From: Dendrolimus kikuchii
Taxonomy: Eukaryota; Arthropoda; Insecta; Lepidoptera; Lasiocampidae
Assembly: GCA_019925095.2 (NCBI GenBank)
Contig: CM034405.1
Span: forward strand, 11,604,401-11,668,400
Direction: 5' to 3'
Length of the DNA stretch: 64,000 nucleotides
Of this stretch, positions 42,001 to 51,008 are shown one piece after another (position 1 is the first letter of the stretch; each line of letters opens with the position of its first letter). The notes beneath the pieces were generated by a model. It had not been told where the DNA came from and made no database searches. It saw only the letters and a list, made by a program, of their open reading frames with translations. The translations under genes and the position numbers were made by a program.

Positions 42001-42450
42001 TCCGGAGCTTACTTCTTCGAAGATGTTACGGATGCTGCCGTAACAGTAAATGGAGGTTGTTACTATGAGATGATCCACAATTTTTTTAATCATGAAATAA
42101 ATCAATTCATCTTAGAAAACATGTGATTCCAAAAAGATGGGCTTACGTGCCATCGGCAGGTGACATAATCGAAATATTAAGAAGAATGTTTTCAGGACAA
42201 TTAATATAATTTATTGGCTCCCAAGATCATCGGATCTGCAAGCTCCAGACTGTTTTCTGTGGGCTACCTAAAGGGACGTGTCTGTGCTAACAGGTCGATT
42301 AATCTTCACCACTGAAAACAGAATAACCAATGCGCAGTCAGTGGGATAACACCATAAGATTGCGAAAATGTAATGAAGAGGTCGTATCTGCCATGCTCTT
42401 AGAGGTTGACATTTGACAGATATGTTATATTCCACATGTAGTTGCCAAGC
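41995..42450 (+). mobile_element. Degraded Tc1/mariner-superfamily transposase
   Basis: A plus frame reads ISGAYFFEDVTDAAVTVNGG, then YYEMIHNFFNHEINQF, then FQKDGLTCH with the catalytic Asp context. A +1-shifted RSSDLQAPDCFLWAT continues it, with the final Asp in the SSDL...DCFLW segment. The G.YFFED...VTVNG...FQ.DG.TCH...CDFFLWGYLK layout is typical of a widespread insect mariner-like group. Stops and frameshifts make it a dead copy. It is a different group from the mariner at 28575-29575. Confidence 0.65.
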
Positions 42451-42451
42451 C

Positions 42452-42777
42452 TAAAGAAATTATTTGTGATAAAATACCTTTTAATTTTTTTATAATATAA
42501 TAAATTGCATAAAATAAGTTATGTACCTTATTTTTATTACCTTATTTGATTTAGGATGTGGGCACTGAAAATCAACGTTGTGTCGGACTACGTTTCGGCA
42601 CCGCAAAATGCTGAGTGTCAACCTCATTTCCAAATTGCGGCATACAATTTCTGTATAATATTATATTGGTATTATTTTTGGTTTTGTGTCGTTATTAGAA
42701 AGAAATATATTTCTTTCTTTCTTTTTTATTTGGCCACCTGTATAATCGTCTATACTTATGTCTTATAAATATTTTAG
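42452..42777. other. Intron end before exon E, nothing recognised
   Basis: AT-rich, including a gaaagaaatatatttctttc palindrome at about 42700-42720. Confidence 0.4.
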
Positions 42778-42923
42778 TGGCACCTCTATCAGTATCATTG
42801 CTGAACCGACCGCAACAACTCATAGCCGGTGCTGCTTCAACGATACGCTGCGTATCTGAGGGTAGTCGACCGCCAGCTCAAATCACATGGTACAAAGATA
42901 ACAGAAATTTTAGTAATGACATG
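42778..42923 (+). CDS. Sidestep-like Ig protein, exon E (first half of Ig domain 3)
   Basis: The acceptor is ataaatattttag and the donor is gtaagt. It enters in phase 1 (T|TG = Leu) and leaves in phase 0. It reads APLSVSLLNRPQQLIAGAAS, then TIRCVSEGSRPPAQITWYKD, then NRNFSNDM. The Cys of TIRC and the Trp of ITWYK are Ig B- and C-strand residues. C.SEGSRPPA.ITW is highly typical of Sidestep-family domain 3. NFS is a potential glycosylation sequon. Confidence 0.9.
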
Positions 42924-43655
42924 GTAAGTTTATTTTAATTATTTGAGACTTTCGTAGCAATTTAGACAAATTTTTAATGAACTTGTCATGGCTTGAAGAT
43001 TGTTTTAAAGATTGATCCATATCAAATGACAAATATCTCATTACTATGTTCATCCCCGTTATTGAAGATCAGTCGGCCTTTCTGCCGTCTGCCGGCTTAG
43101 CAATAAAAAAATACATGTATTCGAAATTTCACTATTATATACTATATACAATTTTTTTATTTTCTTAAAACATTTACAATAATAATCTACAACGTTGTAA
43201 ATATCTAAGTTTATTTAGGTTATGTTCATATTTAGGTACTTTATTTTATAAGGTAGTTTAAATACAATAATTAAAACCAATACGGAGAATTACACTAAAA
43301 TAAAGCTGGAACAACCTGTCAAATGATAATGAAAGTTTGTACGTACACGTTTGTAAATATCAGAACAGTTTCCATATCCCAATTTAACCGGCTCGATGCC
43401 GCAGGTAATCCTCAATTAACCGGCATTGTAACGCTAAGCACGATCCGCGGTAGCTATTAAATCGATTGTAGTGTTTTAACATCGCTTTCGGGCATTGATG
43501 GACTTTGATTCAGTAGATGGCTAATTGTGGTGCCGCCGTTTCCATTTGGGCTAGAAGGTTTAAATGTAATCGTACAATAGCTTCCATTTTAATGTCAGTG
43601 GAAATAGGTCGTATAATTGAATATTTACCGGTACGAAAATTGACAACTTTGCGTC
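42924..43655. other. Intron with a family D tail fragment
   Basis: 43065-43112 (cagtcggcctttctgccgtc, then tgccggcttagcaataaaaa) resembles the 3' module of the family D/P repeats. The remainder holds nothing I recognise. Confidence 0.35.
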
Positions 43656-43662
43656 TATCTGA

Positions 43663-44081
43663 TTGTCGGTGCAACAGCGGTGCCGAGTAAGCATACTCGG
43701 TATATACGGTACCGAAAGCTTCCCGAGCACCTACATTTCTATGAGCGTTTCCGGATTCGCTCGGTATTTGCTAATTCCGCATCGATGACGAGCAAATCAG
43801 TAATAGGTGGCACAATTGTGTCGCGTATTGATTTTTTTTTAAGAAAAAAAACTGACTTTTCACTAAAAACTAAAACAAAAAAGAAAATAAGCGACTTCTT
43901 TGTACAACATCTCGAAGTCGGTGCCAAGGAAAACATAAAAGAACAACAATAAATTGATAAAATATAGTAATTTTTATGTTACACACTCCAACATTCTACA
44001 AGCAGGCGCTTGGATGCTCGGTAGGCTTTCGGTACCGCATATACCGAAAATTCCGATGCCGCACCGCTGCTACACTGACAA
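43663..44081. mobile_element. DNA transposon relic or MITE with ~80-bp terminal inverted repeats
   Basis: The left end ttgtcggtgcaacagcggtg, then ctcggtatatacggtaccga, faces the right end tcggtaccgcatataccgaa, then gcaccgctgctacactgaca. The arms pair over ~80 bases with moderate mismatches. CAGTGTAGCAGCGG-like termini recall hAT elements, but no 8-bp target duplication is visible. The interior shares the gcgacttctttg...gaagtcggtgccaag block with 34958-35040. No transposase. The short frames here are chance. Confidence 0.55.
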
Positions 44082-44085
44082 ATTA

Positions 44086-44572
44086 GAAAGCAGCCTTACT
44101 GTGCAACGGCTAGTTTTAAAGTATGATAAAGTTATTAAATCAGATGGCCGTGTGTGAGTTGCACTTATGCTTATAGGTTTCCTCAAAATATTATTTTAAA
44201 TATCGTATTCATGTTTTTGGAGGAAATATTTATTTATGATCATAAAATTGATGTTTTTTTAAATTTTTAGTCATGGTATAAAAACAATAATATGTTTTAT
44301 TCAAAACACTTTAAAAAGCTAGACAAGAATGATCTTTGGTGCCATAATCATGCTGGATTTTGAAACTTTTCAGTAAAGCAGTAGTTTAGCGGTTGCTACA
44401 CTGCTTCGAGGTTGACTAACTTCGTTGGTTGAGAATTTTGCGTAGTACTCTATGTTATACAATTAAAGCTCGATATTGTTTAAGTTCCTAAAGATTTTTT
44501 AATTTTTTACACTATATAACTTTATTTTGTACCGTGTTTGCATGTCAATAAATATTTTCTTTCTCAATGCAG
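44086..44572. other. Intron, nothing recognised
   Basis: No supportable feature. Confidence 0.4.
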
Positions 44573-44723
44573 ATATCGGAAAATTTTAATGAAACTTGGT
44601 CGGTTAGTACTCTGGTGTTCACTCCAACGCCAGTCGATAACGGCGCCGTCATCAAGTGCGTAGCTTCTAATCCCAGTTTACCAACAAAAACAATTGACGA
44701 TCAGCTGTTAATAAATGTTGTAT
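44573..44723 (+). CDS. Sidestep-like Ig protein, exon F (second half of Ig domain 3)
   Basis: The acceptor is ttctcaatgcag and the donor is gtaagt. It enters in phase 0 and leaves in phase 1. It reads ISENFNETWSVSTLVFTPTP, then VDNGAVIKCVASNPSLPTKT, then IDDQLLINV. VSTLVFTP...D.GA.IKC.ASNP is the E-F strand region with the second Cys and is typical of the family. NET is a potential N-glycosylation sequon. The last codon is shared with exon G (T|AT = Tyr). Confidence 0.9.
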
Positions 44724-45226
44724 GTAAGTATAGTTTAATTAATTATTATAAAGGAAGACATTCATTGTATGGATTTTTCGTTTGTCGTCTTGAATTGTAG
44801 CTTTGTGAATCAGATAATTTTTATGTTCCTTGGAAGCGTTGTTTTCAAGTTCTGGATATACATCTGAGACTTTTATCTCGTAATAAAAAAGTTAATGTTG
44901 TTTGCGTATGCGTGAACCCAAACCGATTACAATATCGAGCCTTTACCGCCACTTTATCGTAATCAACATTTGGATCTATGTATATTTTTGGTTCCAAAAA
45001 GTATTTTAAACGATTATTTTATTTTAAGATTTTCAGTTTTACTTAGATTAGACTCTACTGAATCAAAATTGAAAGTCTTAAAACAAAATAGTCGTATAAA
45101 ATACCTTTTGCAACAGAAAATATGCTGACGTCCACATGTCGCTTACAATAAAATGGCGGTAAAATATTTCAAATAGGACAGTATGGGAGAAATTACGTAA
45201 ATACAGAAATAAATATTGTGATTATA
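44724..45226. other. Intron, nothing recognised
   Basis: No supportable feature. Confidence 0.4.
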
Positions 45227-45628
45227 TCTATAATATTATAAAATCATAAAAGATGTACTCTTTTGTTATTTAATTTGTTGGTGGTTATCTGTTTGTTCGG
45301 GATTCACGTAAAAACTATTGGACCGATATCGATGCGGTTTTCGCTGATCGATAGCAAATTCTCGGACATATAATCTGCACTGCTTTATATCTCAGGAATT
45401 CTACGGGAATTTTCTTGGTTTGAAGTGGACCGGTTGAAAATAAAATCGGATTCCGATTTAATAATTTTACTGATAGATAACAAAGTCTCTGTTATATAAT
45501 CTGTGATACTTTATATCCCGGGAATCCCGCGAGATTTTTTTCGGAAGTAGTTTCAAGTTGTTAGGACACGTATAATTAGCTTATTTCAGTCCAACGTGAA
45601 CAAAGTCGCGCGTGAATCTTACTACTTC
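45227..45628 (+). mobile_element. Helitron, uninterrupted sibling of 9832-12168
   Basis: It starts TCTATAATATTATAAAATCA after A. Internal cgggattcacgtaaaaacta, accgatatcgatgcggtttt and atcccgggaatcccgcgaga match 9832-12168. The 3' end (gaacaaagtcgcgcgtgaat) has lost its CTAG. It contains the unoccupied version of the Penelope insertion site at 45541-45565. Confidence 0.6.
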
Positions 45629-45629
45629 T

Positions 45630-47399
45630 TATATTTGTTGTATATTTGATGTAACTTCTTCTTATAAAATCAGTAGAGAGCTTTGTTTTTAATTCCTGAA
45701 AAGAAGACACTTATCGAAATATGGAAACTCAGTTCATATTAGCAACGTTGACGGAACGCTTTAGTTCCCAATAATACAAACGTTCAAAGATTATAAAGCG
45801 AAATAACGTTGATAAGCCTAGTAAATATTAAAGGGAAAAATTATTACATATACTGTAAGGTACCGATTCACTCATTAAGCTGAACCTCGAATGAAACTCA
45901 AATCCCAAGGTCCCTTAGGACTATCTCGGACCATTTACATCCATTTTAATGAGATGTTTCATTATTACAGTACGTTTAGAAGTCCATTTGATTGTAACTA
46001 TGAATGATATTTAACGATCGCAAACAATATTTTCGGCTCTCTCATTATTATTTTAAATATTCAGATGTTTTTATATTAAAATTAAAGTAATGAGAATAAT
46101 GACATCTATTTAAGGACTTATTAAGTCATCTTTGGTATTTTCTGTGAGTAAGTATGAAGGTAATTTTTTCAAGTGGGCCTTCAGGGCCAAGTCCTAAGAG
46201 GTATCATAAGATTTTGTGAAAATTTCAATTGCCCTTGTCAGTAATCGAATCCGCTGATTTTGAAAAATAAACACACCTGTATTTTTACCAAATTATAGTA
46301 TAGCTTATAAAGATCAATTTCTGTGAAGGAATGTCAAATTAAAAATTCAACCTGTATATAGTACGCACGCAGCTGGATTTATCATCATCATTATCTTAGC
46401 GTTAAACTCTGGTTGCCTTCGAAGCTAACACTTCATAACACGCTTACTTACTTCTTCTCCACTACATATGGTCTTTGGCACCCCTTATTGTGAAAACGTT
46501 GGCCAACTATATATAATCCTAATCCCTTCTTCGGCCTTCGTGTTTTAACGGGACTTGACAGAAGCGGCATGGCTACAATGTCTTTCAGATTTTTCCGGTC
46601 TCCGTTAAAAGTGGCCGTACAACAGTAGGCAAATATTACAGTTATCTGCTATGTTTGTAGTAGCAGTAAACTCGAGTTTGACTGCTATTGAGCAGGCCAT
46701 AATTACACATAGTATATCTATAGTTATAAATCATCTGTAAATTCAGAGTACCAGTCAATATCGTACAAGTTCAGCCAAGTGAAAGCAAGCCCGACCAAGT
46801 GACAGACTTTACTATTTACTTTATTATCCGACCCGCCCGCCCTCCTTTTGCTCGCAACCGCAGTGGTTGGTGTATCTGTAGTAATTAGATGAATGTTTAA
46901 AGGCAAAGAGATCATTCCGAAATGAAATATGGTTAAAGTTCTTTGATTTATTGCAAAGTAAAAAGTACCAAATTTGAAGTAGGACAAGAGGCGACTGCTT
47001 TACGACGGCAATTTCGCAGGTGAAATTGCGTCTGTAAAATATAAGGTTGTTACTAGCCTTATAACAGTTAGTGCTGGCCGGCCGTAGCCAAAGAGGCTTT
47101 GGAGCGCCTTATCATAGAGATGTATGTATAAGATGCTGCACAGGTGCTGTATAGGGCAGGCTGGCCATATCGCAAGACATTATTTGAAACAGTCTTAGTA
47201 TAAGAGGTGTTTCGCATAACCTTCAAAAGCGTTCTCTAATGTGTCTTTAGAGCACGCCCGAACAAATGATGACTAGATTCTAGTGAGTCAAGATAAACTA
47301 GTCAACAGTTTGGGTGACGAGGATTTTAAAAATGGTACAAGACTCAGTAATAATATACAAAAAAATACCTTCTATATTGTTGTATCTTTTTTTAACCAG
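45630..47399. other. Intron with an old repeat at 46160-46335
   Basis: 46160-46335 shares aattttttcaagtg, agcttataaagatcaatttc and tgtgaaggaat with 50508-50735, an ancient dispersed repeat. A minus-strand frame at 46724-46987 has no motif. The rest is unassigned. Confidence 0.35.
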
Positions 47400-47530
47400 A
47401 TAGTCCGTTGGTAACACTGAGCCTGGGCAGTACGCTGAACCCTCACGACATTAAAGAAGGCGACGATGTGTATTTCGAGTGCAACGTACGAGCCAACCCC
47501 AGGGAGCATAGGATATCTTGGTATCATAAC
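47400..47530 (+). CDS. Sidestep-like Ig protein, exon G (first half of Ig domain 4)
   Basis: The acceptor is tttttaaccag and the donor is gtgagt. It enters in phase 1 (completing Tyr) and leaves in phase 0. It reads SPLVTLSLGSTLNPHDIKEG, then DDVYFECNVRANPREHRISW and YHN. The Cys of YFEC and the Trp of ISWYHN are Ig landmark residues. LG..LNP..I.EGDDVYFEC...ANP....ISW is a typical Sidestep-family domain 4 sequence. Confidence 0.9.
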
Positions 47531-48455
47531 GTGAGTATTATATTTTGTGTGAATTAAACGGCATCAGTGGTCTCTAAGCGTTGGAGCGTTAATGCTCCTT
47601 CACTGAAACGCAAAGTTACAGAATTCGATTCCCGGCAGGGAAAATTTCGTAAACAAACTTTACTATTTACTCTGATCCCGATGTTTGGGAACCTAAACGT
47701 CAATCAATCTACCAAGAATGTGAGTTTGATGTCAACTAATAAGAATAATTATATTTCTTTCTTTATTTTGTACAAGACTTTTGTAATTTAGAAGAAATTA
47801 AATATATAGACTTTATTTTACATACATATGGAAAATATTACAAGATGAAAATCTAATAATTAAATCTAATTATAAAGGAAATTATACTGTAAATAAATCC
47901 GTACCTACGAAATCAATGAGTAAAAAATTGACACCAAATCGCCGTCGGCGAAGAGTTTTCCCAAAATGCTGGTTGCTTTTTTACTTTGTATGATGCCCCA
48001 GATTCATTATTTTATGTAATTTATAACGTGAGGTAGCAAGAGTATTAGATTTCGATTTAAACCACTAGATGGATTCGTTTTCGTCGTGTATGTTCCCTAT
48101 TGGTTTTATACATTAAGAATTATACTTGTCCTAAATTTCTCTGAAAGCAAAATCGATTGTAATATCATTATCATCCCGGATGTACTAAAATGTGTAATTT
48201 CGCAAATAGACTTTTCCTTTGGACAAGACGTCCCTGCGGTTATAATTACCTGTTTCATATCGCTTCAACTTAACTGCCAGACCCGGTAATAAAACCCCCA
48301 ATAAAAAAATAATTAGCGAAAGGTAAGGAAATTCAATTTCGCCATTATCGCGTGAGTTTTTCATAGGGTACAGATATGCTTGAGACTTATTGAATTACTT
48401 ACATATAATATTCTTTAGAAGCAATATGATTCACATCCGAGTTATAAAATAACTA
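47531..48455. other. Intron, nothing recognised
   Basis: No supportable feature. Confidence 0.4.
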
Positions 48456-48459
48456 AACC

Positions 48460-48795
48460 TTTAGAGACATTTATGACGAGCCGGTTTTTACCCAGTCCGG
48501 TTAAGCGTGTTGCGCGTGTGATCACGGTTCGCAAATGATAGCTAGCCGGCTGAAATGCGGCTTCATTGGTAGGTAAGCGGCACATGCCGTGCGTAGGTCC
48601 GGTTTCGTCAACAAACGCTCATAGACTGCTATACGTGACCGCGCGCCGGATGTAGACACGGCACGCGCCGGCAACGGCATTGGGCCGGACCGACGCTCTA
48701 GCGCCGACTCATGAACATAACTTTAAAGAATATCACAGCTAATTGATGAGCTGGCGTAAGCCCGGTTTATGGCCGTCTATAGACCCGGCAAAAAT
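48460..48795. other. GC- and CpG-rich block, unidentified
   Basis: About 330 bases far richer in GC than the surrounding intron (ccgcgcgccggatgtagaca, cggcacgcgccggcaacggc). Ends are bounded by gagccggtttttacc and agacccggcaaaaatcgtc, which may be weak inverted ends. No ORF. A GC-rich MITE is possible. Confidence 0.4.
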
Positions 48796-48834
48796 CGTCT
48801 CTTTAACACATGCCACCCTTAAGGGGAAATTTTA

Positions 48835-49100
48835 TGCGGGCCGCCTGTCGTAACACGTGACTAAACAACCCACAGCCAGACGGTAGGATATTTGTCCGTC
48901 TGGATGGCTAACACCTCTGGTCTAGAATATGCCGCCATAACAATCTTCATTGTGTTCCGACATTAGTGTCCAGGTTCCAATCTCCCTTAAGAGAGCAGCC
49001 ATTTGTACCGCCTTCGATGTTGCAAATGTCTATAGGCGATGGTAATCGCTTCCATCATGTGGGCCGTCTGCCTGTCTGCTGAAGAAATGCAAAAAAAAAA
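48835..49100 (+). repeat. Family D repeat copy
   Basis: It begins gcgggccgcctgtcgtaaca, includes tggatggctaacacctctgg and aggcgatggtaatcgcttcc, and ends gcctgtctgctgaagaaatg, then caaaaaaaaaa. The first ~20 bases of the unit are missing. Confidence 0.7.
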
Positions 49101-49104
49101 CGGT

Positions 49105-49468
49105 GCTACTTAAATGGAGGTCGCTATCTTGCTAGCGCCTCACATTTTTCAAGATTATAACTGCTGCGGACCCAAAATGATTCCTGACCAAGGCTTGGAA
49201 CCGGTTTAAAGGTAACCGGTTTTAGTAAATTATTTCGTTCGGAGTGTAAACCTTGATACTCTCTATATTATAAGTATTATATAAATTTGAATTAACCGGT
49301 TTATTTCCCGAGAAGAGAAAGTATCATTCTAACTCTCTGAACATGTGTTTGTGTGCGACTGAAAACTTGCTGTACCACAAGGCTGCTCTTTGAAGATGTG
49401 CGGTAAAAACCGTTTGAAACCAGTTATTCAACAAAACTTATCTGACGAACTCTTGTTACTAAAAATCA
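49105..49468. other. Intron, nothing recognised
   Basis: No supportable feature. Confidence 0.4.
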
Positions 49469-49469
49469 G

Positions 49470-49740
49470 TTGAATGAATTTAAAATTAGAACAAACCGGA
49501 AAAGAAAATTTCTTATGCACTTAGGCTGTAACCGGTTCCACTTTTTTTTACCAGTTTCCAAACCTTGGTTCTGAGCTTGAAGTTCGCGCAGATCAGCTTC
49601 CACTACGTCACTTGAGCGATATCTGGGGCGACCAACTGGTCTCCGTCCCGTCGGTCGGCCGAGATTGGTTCTTTTCACTGCACCCTACTCCATTTTATGT
49701 AGGTGGCCAGCGCGAGCGTTGTGCCTTGCTCTCGCTTATG
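49470..49740 (-). mobile_element. LINE C-terminal fragment (RTE-like)
   Basis: The minus-strand frame reads GRPTGRRPVGRPRYRSSDVV, then EADLRELQAQNQ, then a shifted KKKWNRLQ. GRRPVGRP.RW.DD..........W.........DR..W..L is the familiar C-terminal end of RTE-type ORFs. Here the Trp and Asp positions are eroded. Inactive. Confidence 0.5.
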
Positions 49741-49744
49741 ACAT

Positions 49745-50272
49745 TGGGCTCATCCACCAGCTCTTCGATTTTATCATTTTTGCAGATTCGCCAGTTGCCA
49801 TCGATTTCCCGTATCAGATCCAGGATCTAAAGATATAAATTGACAGAATTTACATACGATCCATCTATATTATACAAATTTTAACAATAAAATTACGAGT
49901 TTCACAGAAATTTGCTTTCGATTTTTTGTACAAAAATAATATTTGCAATATTTTTGTATGTATGCTTTTTTACCTTATCTTGGTAACCGAGCCCCGAGCT
50001 CTCAGAGTGAAACAGGCTAAAAGCTGATTTTGGAATAAGAAGCCGATCGCGCCGCAGTGCGTTACGAGACCTTGTATTAAATAATCAAATTAGTACGGAT
50101 GACAGTAAAATAGTTTCCAGTGGATACATTACTATTAAACACAGACACGAAAACCACAACCACTACACAAGTTTACACATACAAGTTTGATAAAATACGT
50201 CACTTCGTTTGCTGCTTTTGTTAATGTAGTGGTTTATCTGATGTTATATTGCAACTTTTCTTCTTTACGCAG
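49745..50272. other. Intron end before exon H, nothing recognised
   Basis: No supportable feature. Confidence 0.4.
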
Positions 50273-50432
50273 GACAAGCCGGTATCTCAAAACCCAGCAG
50301 CAGGCATCATTATCAGCACTCGTTCACTTGTTCTCCAGAAAGTGACGAGACGAGAAGCAGGTGCTTATTCCTGTAAAGCTGCCAACAGTCGAGGGGAAAC
50401 ATCAAGCGAAGTAGTCACGTTGAGAGTGCAGT
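50273..50432 (+). CDS. Sidestep-like Ig protein, exon H (second half of Ig domain 4)
   Basis: The acceptor is ttctttacgcag and the donor is gtaagt. It enters in phase 0 and leaves in phase 1. It reads DKPVSQNPAAGIIISTRSLV, then LQKVTRREAGAYSCKAANSR, then GETSSEVVTLRVQ. QKV.R..AG.Y.C.A.NS.GE supplies the F-strand Tyr-x-Cys and completes Ig domain 4. The next exon, probably starting Ig domain 5, was not found before 64000. It must lie beyond the two R1-clade elements in an intron of at least 13.5 kb. Confidence 0.9.
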
Positions 50433-50825
50433 GTAAGTAAGTAGGCTATACTATATAGATACAACTAATTATATCTCCTATTCATATGCCTTAAAGAGGA
50501 GTTAATATACAGGTGATTTTTTCAAGTGAGATTCTATGTTCAAAGCTGAAACTCTATAAGATATAGGGAAAAATATTCAAAGGAGTAACGGGGCCGATTT
50601 TGAAGACAATTAAAGCGGCATCATTAGATTTTTGAAAAATCCATCCAGTCAGCAATCAAACAGATTTTGAAAAACAGCATAGGTACTGCAGTAACCCATA
50701 ATGTAGCTTGTAAAGATCAATTTCTGTGAAGGAATTCTTTTAAAGTATGAAATGGAAATTTTCTCAAAAAAGAAAATTAAGGAGGGCTATGTGGTTTTCT
50801 TGGATTCTTTTAATACGACTTGGCT
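50433..50825. other. Intron start with an old repeat at 50508-50735
   Basis: It shares aaagatcaatttctgtgaag and neighbouring blocks with 46160-46335. Nothing else. Confidence 0.35.
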
Positions 50826-51008
50826 TGTTAAAAGGATTTTTCGGGATTTCGCACTAGTTTACTCACCTGGCTTTGTTTAACGGATTTTTGATACTTCTTT
50901 GTATATTGACTTTGGCTTGTTTTTTGGTTTTGGTTCCTGCCTGCTCGTCGACCCGGCTTCCATTTGGACTCTGGGGGCGCCCCCCCCCCTTGTGGGGGGC
51001 CCGAGACG

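Noticed and set aside
50964..51008. Upstream extension of element 1 ORF1 from a TTG codon
   Set aside because: No ATG lies there. The first in-frame ATG with a reasonable context is 51009.
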